Shown: positions 25,749 through 34,790 of the stretch, one piece after another
Layout of the letters: each line of letters begins with the position of its first letter
Numbering within the stretch: the stretch's first letter is position 1
Origin: Aeromicrobium sp. Leaf350
GTDB taxonomy: Bacteria; Actinomycetota; Actinomycetes; Propionibacteriales; Nocardioidaceae
Length of the DNA stretch: 64,000 nt
NCBI RefSeq assembly: GCF_916858655.1
Contig: NZ_CAKASL010000003.1
Coordinates: 620,001 to 684,000 of the forward strand
Direction: 5' to 3'
The notes under the pieces: generated by a model
Told to the model about the DNA's origin: nothing
What the model saw: the letters and a program-made list of their open reading frames with translations, nothing else
The model's database searches: none
Made by a program: the position numbers and the translations under genes

Positions 25749-27134
25749 TCAGGGGTGGGTCATGCTCATGACGTCGAGGGCCGTGTCGAGCTGCTCCTCG
25801 GTGAGGTCGCCGCGCTCGACGTAGCCCTCCTGCACGACGACCTCGCGGATCGTCTTGCGCTCCTTGACCGCGATCTTGGCGACCTTGGCCGCGTTCTCGT
25901 AGCCGATGTGGCGGTTGAGGGGGGTGACGACCGAGGGGCTCGACTCGGCGAGCTCCAGGCAGCGCTCCTCGTTGGCCGTGATGCCGTCGATGCAGCGGTC
26001 GGCCAGCACGCGTGAGGCGTTGCCGATGAGGCGGATCGACTCCAGGATGTTGCGGCCGATCACGGGCAGCATGACGTTGAGCTCGAACGAGCCCGACGCG
26101 CCGGCCGTCGCGATCGTCGCGTCGTTGCCGATGACCTGCGCCGCGACCATGAGCGTCGCCTCGGGCAGGACCGGGTTGACCTTGCCGGGCATGATGCTCG
26201 AGCCGGGCTGCAGGTCGGGCAGGTTGATCTCGCCCAGACCCGTGCGGGGGCCGGAGCCCATCCAGCGCAGGTCGTTGCAGATCTTCGTGAGGCTGACCGC
26301 GATGGTCCTCAGCTGGCCCGAGAGCTCGACCAGGCCGTCGCGGGCGCTCTGCGCCTCGAAGTGGTCGCTCGCCTCGGTGATCGGCAGGCCCGTGCGCTCG
26401 GCCAGCAGCTCGATGACGCGCTGGGGGAAGCCGATGGGGGTGTTGATGCCGGTGCCGACCGCGGTGCCGCCGAGCGGGACCTCGGCCGCGGCCGGGAGCG
26501 CCGACTCGACGCGACCGATGCCCTTGCGGATCTGTGCGGCGTAGCCGCCGAACTCCTGGCCCAGCGTGACGGGCGTGGCGTCCATCAGGTGGGTGCGGCC
26601 CGACTTCACGACCTGCGCGAACTCGGAGGCCTTGCGCTCGAGGCTCTGCGCGAGGTGGTCGAGCGCCGGCAGCAGCTCGTTCGTGGCCGAGGCGGTCGCG
26701 GCGACGTGGATCGAGGTCGGGAAGACGTCGTTGCTCGACTGCGAGGCGTTGACGTGGTCGTTCGGGTGCACCTCGCTGCCCAGCGTGCGGGTGGCGAGCG
26801 TCGCGATGACCTCGTTGGTGTTCATGTTGCTCGACGTGCCCGAGCCGGTCTGGAAGACGTCGATCGGGAAGTGCGCGTCGTGCTGGCCCGTGGCGACCTC
26901 CTCGGCGGCGGAGACGATCGCGGCGGCGACGTCGGCGTCGAGGATGCCCAGCTCGGCGTTGGCCGAGGCGCAGGCGGCCTTGATCTGCGCGAGCGCCTTG
27001 ATCTGGGCCGACTCGATGGGCGTGCCGGAGATCGGGAAGTTCTCGACGGCTCGCTGCGTCTGGGCTCGCCAGAGGGCGTCGGCCGGGACGCGGACCTCGC
27101 CCATGGTGTCGTGCTCGATGCGGTACTCAGTCAT
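25749..27134 (-). CDS. fumC: Class II fumarate hydratase
   Basis: 461 residues, standard length. Signature [11 protein letters not shown] is intact; [13 protein letters not shown] and [11 protein letters not shown] carry the active-site threonine/histidine residues of the aspartase/fumarase family. It is an oxygen-stable tetramer converting fumarate to malate in the TCA cycle. TAAGGT ends 8 bases before ATG, so it is probably leaderless. M. tuberculosis has fum next to glpX after phoH2; here two ABC operons and other genes separate them. Confidence 0.96.
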   Translation of the reverse strand: MTEYRIEHDTMGEVRVPADALWRAQTQRAVENFPISGTPIESAQIKALAQIKAACASANAELGILDADVAAAIVSAAEEVATGQHDAHFPIDVFQTGSGTSSNMNTNEVIATLATRTLGSEVHPNDHVNASQSSNDVFPTSIHVAATASATNELLPALDHLAQSLERKASEFAQVVKSGRTHLMDATPVTLGQEFGGYAAQIRKGIGRVESALPAAAEVPLGGTAVGTGINTPIGFPQRVIELLAERTGLPITEASDHFEAQSARDGLVELSGQLRTIAVSLTKICNDLRWMGSGPRTGLGEINLPDLQPGSSIMPGKVNPVLPEATLMVAAQVIGNDATIATAGASGSFELNVMLPVIGRNILESIRLIGNASRVLADRCIDGITANEERCLELAESSPSVVTPLNRHIGYENAAKVAKIAVKERKTIREVVVQEGYVERGDLTEEQLDTALDVMSMTHP

Positions 27135-27141
27135 GAGGCAG

Positions 27142-27147
27142 ACCTTA
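27142..27147 (-). promoter_or_regulatory. -10 box, leaderless start of fumC
   Basis: TAAGGT on the minus strand ends 8 bases before the ATG at 27134. The rest of the 242-base gap holds CAGGAGTTCTCCTG (27171-27184), a short palindrome of unknown role, and the CRP-like sites. Confidence 0.5.
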
Positions 27148-27302
27148 CTGTCCGCCGTTCCGAGACGGTCCAGGAGTTCTCCTGTCGCCGCTCGAGCCTC
27201 CCCTGGACGCTCGATTTCACGCCTGGACGGGAGATGGATGCATCAGGCAACGGGTGTGTTCAGAAAGTTCGGCCGACTTCGGCGATTTGCTTGCGGCTGA
27301 CC

Positions 27303-27348
27303 TGTGACGTGGGACACACTCTGGCCACACCGTGTGACGCGAGTCACT
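27303..27348. promoter_or_regulatory. Two tandem CRP/FNR-like sites before the liv operon
   Basis: TGTGA-N6-ACACA at 27303-27318 and TGTGA-N6-TCACT at 27333-27348 each differ from TGTGA-N6-TCACA by one base. Their centres are 30 bp apart, about three helix turns, and lie 66 and 36 bases ahead of the livF start. Confidence 0.65.
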
Positions 27349-27376
27349 GTTGAGGGAGAGGGTGGGGATTCCGGTC

Positions 27377-28162
27377 GTGCTGAGCGTGAAGAATCTCGAA
27401 GTCGTCTACGACGACGTCGTCCTGGCTGCCAGGGGGGTGTCGCTGGAGGTCCCGGACGGGAAGATCGTCGCTCTGCTGGGTGCAAACGGCTCCGGCAAGA
27501 CCACCGTCCTCCGTGCGCTCTCGGGGATGCTCGACATCCACGAGGGCTCGATCCGCAAGGGCGCCGTCTACCTGGGCGACGAGGACGTCAGCGCCCTGAG
27601 CCCCACGGCCCTCGCCAAGCGAGGCGTGCGGCACGTGCTCGAGGGTCGGCGCGTCTTCAAGGAGCTCAGCGTCGAGGAGAACCTGCGGGTCGGCGCCCAC
27701 GTGGCCCGCAAGGACCTCAAGACCAACCTCGCCCGGGTCTACGACCTCTTCCCGCGCCTGCAGGAGCGTCGCTCCGGGCAGGCCGGCTACCTCTCGGGCG
27801 GCGAGCAGCAGATGCTCGCCATCGGGCGGTCGATGATGTCGGACCCCCGGTTCCTCCTGCTCGACGAGCCGAGCCTGGGCCTCGCCCCGCTGGTCGTGGC
27901 GCAGATCCGCGACATCATCGTCGAGATCAACGCCCAGGGCACCGGGGTGCTGCTGGTCGAGCAGAACGCCACGATGGCGCTGCAGATCGCGCACCACGGC
28001 TACGTCGCCGAGACCGGTCGCATCGTGATGGACCGTCCGGCCGCCCAGCTGCTCGCCGACGACGACATCCGCGAGTTCTACCTCGGCCTCGGTGCCGAGG
28101 GCGACCGCACCAGCTACCGCGACCTCAAGCACTACCGGCGACGGAAGAGGTGGGCGTCATGA
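27377..28162 (+). CDS. livF: Branched-chain-type ABC importer ATPase (LivF)
   Basis: 261 residues. Walker A GANGSGKT, signature LSGGEQQ, Walker B FLLLDEPSLGLAP and the switch region LLVEQN identify LivF. GTG 27377 opens MLSVKNLEVVYDD, the usual LivF start; GTG 27362 and TTG 27350 are in frame upstream but lie on or before the GAGAGGGTGGGG tract that could be the ribosome site. It is the first of six genes (livF-livG-ligase-livH-livM-livK). The C-terminal ~25 residues are unusually basic (RDLKHYRRRKRWAS). Confidence 0.93.
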   Translation: MLSVKNLEVVYDDVVLAARGVSLEVPDGKIVALLGANGSGKTTVLRALSGMLDIHEGSIRKGAVYLGDEDVSALSPTALAKRGVRHVLEGRRVFKELSVEENLRVGAHVARKDLKTNLARVYDLFPRLQERRSGQAGYLSGGEQQMLAIGRSMMSDPRFLLLDEPSLGLAPLVVAQIRDIIVEINAQGTGVLLVEQNATMALQIAHHGYVAETGRIVMDRPAAQLLADDDIREFYLGLGAEGDRTSYRDLKHYRRRKRWAS

Positions 28163-29049
28163 GCACCCCGACGACGGGTGGTGCGCACGCCGCACCGCGG
28201 GAGCCGGTCCTCACGGTCGAGGACGTGCAGCTGAAGTTCGGTCAGGTCACCGCGATCGACGGCGTGAGCTTCGAGGTGCTGCCCGACGAGCTGTTCGCCG
28301 TGATCGGCCCGAACGGCGCCGGCAAGACCAGCATCTTCAACGTCATCTCGGGCGTCTACCGGCCCCAGCAGGGGCGGCTGACGCTCGACGGCAAGCGGCT
28401 GGACGGGGCGCGGCCGGCCGCGATCGCCCGCCGCGGGGTCGCCCGCACGTTCCAGAACATCGAGCTCTTCGCGAACCTGACGGTCATCGACAACCTCATG
28501 CTGGGCCGCCACCAGCACATCGGCTACGGCACGCTCTCGGCCCTCGTCTGGCTCGGCCGGGCGCGCAAGGCCGAGCTGCAGCACCGCCGTGCCGTCGAGG
28601 AGATCGTCGACTTCCTGGGTCTCGCCGCCTGGCGCGCGATGCCCGTCGGCCTGCTGCCGTACGGCGTGCAGAAGCGCGTCGAGCTCGGCCGCGCCCTGGC
28701 CATGGAGCCCCGCCTGCTGCTGCTCGACGAGCCGGTGGCCGGCATGAACCTGGAGGAGACCGAGGACATGGCCCGGTTCATCTCCGACATCCGCGGCGAG
28801 CTGGGGGTCTCGATGATCATGGTCGAGCACGACATGGGCCTGGTCATGGACCTCGCCGACCGCGTCATGGTGCTGGACTTCGGCGTGCCCGTCACGACCG
28901 GCACGCCCGCCGAGGTGCAGCGCGACCCGCGGGTCGTCGCGGCCTACCTGGGCGGCGATCTCGACACCGTGCCCGACGCCCCGGCGGCCGACGCCACCCC
29001 GGCGGAGATCCACTCCGCCGCCGTCGAGGCCGAGGAGGTGCGCCCGTGA
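28159..29049 (+). CDS. livG: Branched-chain-type ABC importer ATPase (LivG)
   Basis: 296 residues. Walker A GPNGAGKT, ARTFQNIELF Q-loop, the LPYGVQKRVELGRAL signature region seen in LivG proteins, Walker B LLLLDEPVAGMN and switch VEHD are all intact. A ~40-residue Ala/Glu-rich tail extends beyond the ATPase fold. It overlaps livF and the ligase gene by four bases. It powers uptake together with LivF through LivHM. Confidence 0.93.
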   Translation: MSTPTTGGAHAAPREPVLTVEDVQLKFGQVTAIDGVSFEVLPDELFAVIGPNGAGKTSIFNVISGVYRPQQGRLTLDGKRLDGARPAAIARRGVARTFQNIELFANLTVIDNLMLGRHQHIGYGTLSALVWLGRARKAELQHRRAVEEIVDFLGLAAWRAMPVGLLPYGVQKRVELGRALAMEPRLLLLDEPVAGMNLEETEDMARFISDIRGELGVSMIMVEHDMGLVMDLADRVMVLDFGVPVTTGTPAEVQRDPRVVAAYLGGDLDTVPDAPAADATPAEIHSAAVEAEEVRP

Positions 29050-30920
29050 CCGCGCTCGAGACCGCACCGGCAGCGGTGCACGTCGACGACACCATCGTCA
29101 CGCGGGTCCGTGACCGCGCGGCCCGCTCGCCCCACGGCATCGCGATGCGCCGCAAGGACTACGGCGTCTGGCAGGAGATCACCTGGGCCGAGTACTGGGG
29201 CCTCGTCGTGACGGTCGGGCACGGCCTGCTCGCGCTGGGCGTGGAGCCGGGCGACCGGGTCTCGATCCAGTCCGAGAACCGGCCCGAGTGGCTGATCCTC
29301 GACCTCGCGACGGTCGCGGTCCGCGGCACGACGGTGGGTCTCTACCCCACCAACCCGGCCGCGGAGGTCGGATACCTGCTGGGCCACAGCGGGGCGAAGG
29401 TGCACCTCGCGGAGGACCAGGAGCAGCTCGACAAAGCGCTCGACGTCGCCGACCAGACGCCCGACCTGCAGCACCTGATCCACGTGGAGCCCCGCGGCAT
29501 CGTGGGTCGCTACGACGAGCCCCGACTGCGCTCGTGGACCCACCTGCTCGAGCTCGGCGCGGAGCACCGTGCGGCGCACCCGGGTGCGGTCGAGGCGCTC
29601 ATCGAGCAGGCGCAGCCCGACGACGTCATGACGCTCGTCTACACGTCCGGCACGACGGGACCGCCCAAGGGCGCGATGCTCACGTTCGCGAACTGTGCGT
29701 TCGCGATGCACACGGTCTTCGACCGGAACAGCTTCGTCGACCCGGCCCCGGGCGAGGACGACCTCACGCTGTCATACCTGCCTCTGTGCCACGTCGCCGA
29801 GCGCTTCTTCAGCACGTGGTTCAACGCGGGTGCCGGGGTGCAGACGAACTTCGCCGAGTCGATCGACACGGTGCCGGCCAACCTCCGCGAGATCCAGCCC
29901 ACGCTGTTCTTCGCCGTGCCGCGCATCTGGGAGAAGCTGCTCGCGACGGCGCGCATCAAGCTCGACTCGGCCACCCGGGTCAAGCGCGCCTACGCGCGGT
30001 TCTGGATGAAGCAGGCCGACCACATCGGCGCCGTGCTCGTCGAGAACGGCGGCAGCCACACCGTCGGCACCCGCATCCGCTACGCGATCGGCTGGCCGCT
30101 GTTCTTCCGCGCGCTCCAGAGCCGCCTGGGCCTGCGCCGCGTGCGGTACGCCTCGAGCGGCGCGGCGCCGATCGCGCCCGACGTGCTCCGCTTCTTCATG
30201 GGCATCGGCGTCAAGGTGCACGAGGTCTACGGGATGACCGAGAACACGGCCGTCGCCACCGCCAACCGCCCGGGTCGGGTCAAGCTCGGCACGGTGGGGG
30301 AGCCGCTCGAGGGAGCCGAGGTCCGTCTCGACGACCAGACCGGTGAGGTCCTCACCCGTCACGCCGGGAACTTCGCCGGCTACTGGCGCAACCCCGAGGC
30401 CACCGCCCAGGCCGTCGACGCCGACGGGTGGCTCCACACCGGCGACGTCGGCACGTGGGTCGACGGCACGCACCTGGCGATCACCGACCGCATGAAGGAC
30501 ATCATCATCACCTCGGGCGGCAAGAACGTCTCGCCCTCGGAGATCGAGAACGCGCTCAAGGCGTCGCCGTTCGTCAAGGAGGCCGTCGTCGTCGGCGACG
30601 GCCGCAAGTACCTCGCGGCGCTGATCGGCATCGAGCTCGACACGGTCGGGGAGTGGGCGCAGCGCCGCGGTCTCGGCTTCACGACCTACCACGACCTCAG
30701 CCGCAAGCCCGAGGTCCTCGAGCTCGTGCAGGGCGTCGTCAAGGAGGTCAACGCGCAGTTCTCCTCCGTCGAGCAGCTCAAGGACTTCCGGCTGCTGCCG
30801 AAGGAGCTCGACCACGAGGACGGCGAGCTGACCGCGACCCAGAAGGTGAAGCGGTCGGCGATCAACCAGATCTTCGGCGAGCTCATCGCCGAGATGTACA
30901 CGACCGGGGGAGCGTCATGA
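29046..30920 (+). CDS. AMP-forming long-chain acyl-CoA synthetase (FAA1-like)
   Basis: 624 residues. The ATP motif YTSGTTGPPKGA is at 199-210 and the A5 motif VYGMTE near 398. WLHTGDVG with ITDRMKDIIITSGGKNVSP forms the hinge, and the C-terminal TQKVKR carries the A10 lysine. The domain order fits the FAA1/ACSL branch of adenylate-forming ligases, which activates a carboxylic acid to acyl-AMP and then acyl-CoA. It is embedded between livG and livH with ATGA/GTGA overlaps on both sides. The obvious reading is that the importer brings in a carboxylate that this enzyme traps as a CoA thioester. Chain length or aromatic preference is not decidable. Confidence 0.92.
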   Translation: MTALETAPAAVHVDDTIVTRVRDRAARSPHGIAMRRKDYGVWQEITWAEYWGLVVTVGHGLLALGVEPGDRVSIQSENRPEWLILDLATVAVRGTTVGLYPTNPAAEVGYLLGHSGAKVHLAEDQEQLDKALDVADQTPDLQHLIHVEPRGIVGRYDEPRLRSWTHLLELGAEHRAAHPGAVEALIEQAQPDDVMTLVYTSGTTGPPKGAMLTFANCAFAMHTVFDRNSFVDPAPGEDDLTLSYLPLCHVAERFFSTWFNAGAGVQTNFAESIDTVPANLREIQPTLFFAVPRIWEKLLATARIKLDSATRVKRAYARFWMKQADHIGAVLVENGGSHTVGTRIRYAIGWPLFFRALQSRLGLRRVRYASSGAAPIAPDVLRFFMGIGVKVHEVYGMTENTAVATANRPGRVKLGTVGEPLEGAEVRLDDQTGEVLTRHAGNFAGYWRNPEATAQAVDADGWLHTGDVGTWVDGTHLAITDRMKDIIITSGGKNVSPSEIENALKASPFVKEAVVVGDGRKYLAALIGIELDTVGEWAQRRGLGFTTYHDLSRKPEVLELVQGVVKEVNAQFSSVEQLKDFRLLPKELDHEDGELTATQKVKRSAINQIFGELIAEMYTTGGAS

Positions 30921-31804
30921 CGGGGTTCCTGACCGCGTTCTCCGGGGGACTCGGCCAGGGCGCGATCTACGTCCTGCTGGCCCTCGGGTTCGTCATCATC
31001 TACAAGTCGATGAAGGTCGTCAGCTTCGCGCAGCCGGCGTTCATGATGGCCGGGGCCATCCTGGTCAGCTACCTGACCCCGCGTTTCGGCTTCTGGCTCG
31101 CCGTCGTGCTCGGCACGCTCGGCATCGCGCTCGTGGCGCTGGCCGTCGAGCGCGTCGCGATCCGGCCGATGGTCGGCAAGGCGGTCTTCGTCATCGCCAT
31201 CATCACGATCGGCGTCGACATCGTGGTCCGCGTCGTGGCAGGGGCCTTCGTCGGCACCGACCCGCTCTTGGTGGGCGACCCGTGGGGTCTCGACACCGTC
31301 TTGATCGGCGACGTCCAGGTGCAGCAGCGACACATCGCCGCGCTCATCGCCATGGTGGTCGTGGTCGTCGCGCTGATGCTGTTCTTCCGCCTGAGCTCGA
31401 CCGGACTCGCGATGCGGGCCGCGGCCCTCGACCAGGAGGCCGCGATGGCGCAGGGCGTCAGCGTCGGTGCGGTCTTCGCGCTCTCGTGGGCCCTCGCGGG
31501 CGGCCTGGCCGCTCTGGCCGGGGTGTTCGCCGCGGCCGGCAACCCGATCGACCAGACGTTCTGGGTGGTCGCGCTCGCCGCGCTGCCGGTCATCATCGTC
31601 GGCGGGCTCGACTCGCTGGGTGGCGCCGTCGTCGCCGGGCTCCTGGTCGGGGTCGTCGAGGCGCTCGTGCGGGCCTATCACAGCGACCTGTTCCCGAACC
31701 TGTCCACCAACACGGGCACCCTCGCGCCCTACGTCCTGATGATGGTCGTGCTCCTCGTGCGACCTCATGGACTCTTCGGCACGAAGGAGGTCGAGCGCGT
31801 ATGA
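30917..31804 (+). CDS. livH: Branched-chain-type ABC permease (LivH)
   Basis: 295 residues, eight or so hydrophobic segments. The N-terminal GGLGQGAIYVLLALGFVIIYKSMKVVSFAQ is the LivH opening, and ALDQEAAMAQGVSVGAVFALSWALAGGLAALAGV carries the coupling loop for the ATPases; the end LLVRPHGLFG is typical. It overlaps the ligase gene and livM. It forms the membrane channel with LivM. Confidence 0.92.
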   Translation: MTGFLTAFSGGLGQGAIYVLLALGFVIIYKSMKVVSFAQPAFMMAGAILVSYLTPRFGFWLAVVLGTLGIALVALAVERVAIRPMVGKAVFVIAIITIGVDIVVRVVAGAFVGTDPLLVGDPWGLDTVLIGDVQVQQRHIAALIAMVVVVVALMLFFRLSSTGLAMRAAALDQEAAMAQGVSVGAVFALSWALAGGLAALAGVFAAAGNPIDQTFWVVALAALPVIIVGGLDSLGGAVVAGLLVGVVEALVRAYHSDLFPNLSTNTGTLAPYVLMMVVLLVRPHGLFGTKEVERV

Positions 31805-32991
31805 GCACGATCTCGCCCCAGAGGAAGTCGGGCCAGAGGAAGTCGGCCCAGAAGCCCGAGGGCACGGCGCCGGAGGCCCGCCGCTCCCGCCGTGTGTGGG
31901 GCCGGCCCGACCTCTACACGTCGTACCGCCAGGACATGGCGATGCTCAACACGCGGCCCAAGCAGCTGGGCGTGCTGGCCATCGTGGTGCTCGCCGCACT
32001 GCTGCCGCTGACGACCTCCGACGACCTGCTCAAGATCCTCGGCACCGGTCTGGTGCTGGCGATCGGCGCGATCGGCCTGAACCTGCTCGTCGGGTACGCG
32101 GGCCAGGTGTCCCTGGGGCACGCGTTCTTCGTCGGGGTGGGCGCGTACGCCGCCTCGGCCATCGCGGGTGACCCGGAGGGCCGCTACATCGGCTTCGGCA
32201 TCGACGTCGTGCCGGTCTGGATCCTCGGCGGCGGCATCGCAGCGGCCCTCGCGGGAGCGCTCGTCGCGCCCATCGCGACCCGGCTGCGGGGCCTCTACCT
32301 CGCGATCGTGACCCTCGGGCTCGTCGTCATCGGCGGCTACATCTTCACGGAGTGGCGCGACCTCTCCGGCGGCGCCCAGGTGGGCCGCGAGGCCCCGCAA
32401 CCGGTCATCCTCGGCTCCGACCTCACGCGCGACGGCGCCTTCACGCAGGAGCAGAAGCTCTACTGGCTGTTCCTGGTCGTGCTGATCATCTCGGCGGTGC
32501 TCGCCCGCAACGTGGCGCGCTCGCGCATCGGCCGGGCCTTGGCCGCGGTGCGCGACCGCGACGTCGCGGCCGGCGTGATGGGCGTGGAGCTCGGCAAGTA
32601 CAAGCTCATCGCCTTCGTGCTGTCCTCGTTCTTCGCCGGGGTGTGCGGGTCGCTGCTGTTCGTCGCCAACGGGGTCTTCGGGCCCGAACGGTTCACGCTG
32701 CTGCTGTCGGTGCAGTTCATCGCGATGGTGCTGATCGGCGGCGTCGCCACGATCTCCGGCTCGATCATGGGCGCGATGCTCATCGCGCTCCTGCCGCGCA
32801 TCTCCGCCGAGCTGCCCTCGTTCCTGCCGTTCATCACGTCGGCGGCCAACGAGCACCCGAACATCTTCGAGGTCGAGATCGCGCTCTACGGCGCGCTGAT
32901 CGTGATGTTCCTGCTGTTCGAGCCACGGGGCTTGTTCGGCATCTGGGTCCGCATCCGGACCTACTGGAAGAGCTTCCCCTTCTCCTACTGA
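31801..32991 (+). CDS. livM: Branched-chain-type ABC permease (LivM)
   Basis: 396 residues. A ~50-residue basic cytoplasmic N-terminus (SPQRKSGQRKSAQK region) precedes the helices. GLNLLVGYAGQVSLGHAFF and AAVRDRDVAAGVMGVELGKYKLIAFVLSSFFAG are the LivM hallmarks; FEPRGLFGIW is the usual end. The long basic start is not common to all LivM proteins. It overlaps livH by four bases, and livK follows after 32 bases with its own ribosome site. Confidence 0.92.
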   Translation: MSTISPQRKSGQRKSAQKPEGTAPEARRSRRVWGRPDLYTSYRQDMAMLNTRPKQLGVLAIVVLAALLPLTTSDDLLKILGTGLVLAIGAIGLNLLVGYAGQVSLGHAFFVGVGAYAASAIAGDPEGRYIGFGIDVVPVWILGGGIAAALAGALVAPIATRLRGLYLAIVTLGLVVIGGYIFTEWRDLSGGAQVGREAPQPVILGSDLTRDGAFTQEQKLYWLFLVVLIISAVLARNVARSRIGRALAAVRDRDVAAGVMGVELGKYKLIAFVLSSFFAGVCGSLLFVANGVFGPERFTLLLSVQFIAMVLIGGVATISGSIMGAMLIALLPRISAELPSFLPFITSAANEHPNIFEVEIALYGALIVMFLLFEPRGLFGIWVRIRTYWKSFPFSY

Positions 32992-33023
32992 GTCGGGGCG
33001 AGAGAAAAGATGGAGGAACTCCC

Positions 33024-34316
33024 ATGAACCGAACGATTCGACGGCTCTCCGTAGCCGCCGTGGTCTCGGCCCTCGTCCTGACCGCCTGCGGGCGTGGGGG
33101 CGACGACGACAGCGGCGGAGGCGACGGCGCGACCGGCCCCGGCGTGACCGAGGAGCCGTGTCCCGACGCGGTCGACGACACCAAGGGCTGCATCTACCTG
33201 GGAACGATCAGCGACCTCACCGGTGCCTTCAAGGGCGTCGGCGTGCCGCTGACGGCCGGCGGGGCGGCGTTCTGGCAGTACGTCAACGAGAACGGCGGCG
33301 TCGGCGGGTACGAGGTCAACGTGACCGAGTACGTCCGTGACAACGCCTACAACCCCGAGGTCCACGCGCAGGTCTACTCCGAGATCAAGGAGGACGTCCT
33401 GGCCATGGCGCAGTCGCTCGGCACGGTCGCCACGGAGGCCATGCTGATGGACGCCGACGCCGAGGAGCTGCTCGTCGTCCCGGCCACGCTGGGATCCAAC
33501 TGGTACTTCGAGGACCGTGTCCTGGAGCTCGGCACGAGCTACTGCGCCGAGGCCATGAACGCGGTCGACTACGGCGTCGACGAGCTCGAGGCCGACAAGG
33601 TCGCCGTCGTCCACTTCCCGGGCGACTACGGCGACGACGCCATGGTCGGTGCCCGCATCGCGGCCGAGGAGCGCGGAGTCGAGTTCACCGACATCCAGAC
33701 CGGCCCCGGCGCGGACCAGCAGGCTGCGGCCGTGAAGGCGGTCGTCGACTCCGAGGCCGACCTGGTCGTCATCGCCACGGGTCCGCTCGAGGTCGCTGCG
33801 GTCGTCGGCGGCTCGGTCCAGCAGGGATTCAAGGGCAAGTTCGTCGGCTCGATCCCGACCTGGAACGCGGCGCTGCTGCAGTCGCCGGCCGGCCCGGCCC
33901 TGCAGGCCTCCTACCTGTGGGCGACGTCGTTCCCGCTGTGGGACACCGAGAGCGCGGGCTTCGAGGCCATGCGTGCCGCGAACGGCGACGCGACGCCGAA
34001 CGACTACTTCGCGCTCGGCTGGACCGGTGGCTACATCATGAAGGCGGTGCTGGAGCAGGCGATCGAGAACGACGACCTGACCCGCGCAGGCCTGCTCGAG
34101 GCGGCCACGGGTCTGGACGGCATCGACAGCGAGGGGATGCTGCCGGAGGGCAGCGCCAACTACGCCGGTGACGCCAACGACGCCGCCGTCCGGGCCACCC
34201 AGCTCGGCGTCCCGACGCCGGGGACCAGCACGGGCATCGCGCCGTCGGTGGACTTCTTCACCGGCCCGACCGCCGAGGGCTACGACTTCCAGGAGGCCTG
34301 CTACCTCCAGAAGTAG
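33024..34316 (+). CDS. livK: Branched-chain-type ABC substrate-binding lipoprotein (LivK-like)
   Basis: 430 residues. The signal ends at lipobox LTAC with Cys22; an Asp/Gly-rich linker follows. The mature part has the periplasmic-binding type 1 pattern (IYLGTISDLTGAFKGVGVPLTAGG, DNAYNPEVHAQ, VVHFPGDYGDDAMVGARIAAEERG). Ligands of such proteins include amino acids, amides and aromatic or aliphatic carboxylates. GGAGG (33012-33016) precedes ATG, giving stronger translation than the upstream subunits, as is usual for binding proteins. A terminator follows at 34332. Confidence 0.92.
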   Translation: MNRTIRRLSVAAVVSALVLTACGRGGDDDSGGGDGATGPGVTEEPCPDAVDDTKGCIYLGTISDLTGAFKGVGVPLTAGGAAFWQYVNENGGVGGYEVNVTEYVRDNAYNPEVHAQVYSEIKEDVLAMAQSLGTVATEAMLMDADAEELLVVPATLGSNWYFEDRVLELGTSYCAEAMNAVDYGVDELEADKVAVVHFPGDYGDDAMVGARIAAEERGVEFTDIQTGPGADQQAAAVKAVVDSEADLVVIATGPLEVAAVVGGSVQQGFKGKFVGSIPTWNAALLQSPAGPALQASYLWATSFPLWDTESAGFEAMRAANGDATPNDYFALGWTGGYIMKAVLEQAIENDDLTRAGLLEAATGLDGIDSEGMLPEGSANYAGDANDAAVRATQLGVPTPGTSTGIAPSVDFFTGPTAEGYDFQEACYLQK

Positions 34317-34331
34317 TCCGCACGAACGCTG

Positions 34332-34364
34332 GGCCGTCCGACGGATTCTGTCCGTCGGGCGGCC
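34332..34364 (+). terminator. Terminator of the liv operon
   Basis: A 14-bp stem (one G.U) with 5-nt loop TTCTG, 16 bases past the livK stop. It is followed at once by the -10 box of the next gene. Confidence 0.75.
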
Positions 34365-34370
34365 TAGCGT
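34365..34370 (+). promoter_or_regulatory. -10 box, leaderless start of VOC gene
   Basis: TAGCGT ends 7 bases before the ATG at 34377 and abuts the preceding hairpin. Confidence 0.55.
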
Positions 34371-34376
34371 CGTCGT

Positions 34377-34730
34377 ATGAGCACCCACCACATGCTCGAC
34401 TACGTCGAGATCCCTGCCCCTGACCTCGCCGCCGCCAAGGCCTTCTACGGATCCGCGTTCGGCTGGTCGTTCGTCGACTACGGCGACGCGTACGTCGGCT
34501 TCAGCTCCGGCGGCTCCGGTGAGGAGGACGGCGGCTTCGACCCCGCCGGCACGCCATCGGCCTCCGGCCCCCTCGTGCAGGTCTACTCCGACGACCTCGA
34601 GGCCTCGGTCGCCGCGGTCCGCGAGGCCGGCGGCACCGTCGTCGACGAGCCCTTCGCCTTTCCCGGCGGCCGACGGTTCCACTTCACCGACCCCGCCGGC
34701 AACCGGCTGGGCGCCTGGTCGCGACAGTAG
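34377..34730 (+). CDS. VOC-family protein
   Basis: 117 residues, one glyoxalase-fold unit of two modules: LDYVEIPAPDLAAAKAFYGSAFGW at the start and FHFTDPAGNRLGAW at the end. It resembles the YaeR/CatE-like small VOC proteins of unknown substrate. The conserved glutamate metal ligand near the end is replaced (RLGAW), so metal binding is uncertain. The mRNA is probably leaderless. It is convergent with the PaiB-like gene; the 60-base gap holds only a weak GTGC/GCAC dyad. Confidence 0.82.
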   Translation: MSTHHMLDYVEIPAPDLAAAKAFYGSAFGWSFVDYGDAYVGFSSGGSGEEDGGFDPAGTPSASGPLVQVYSDDLEASVAAVREAGGTVVDEPFAFPGGRRFHFTDPAGNRLGAWSRQ

Positions 34731-34790
34731 GCACGCCCGCCCCCTGAGGTGCGACGATGGAGCCTCGACGGGGCACCGTCACCACGGGCC

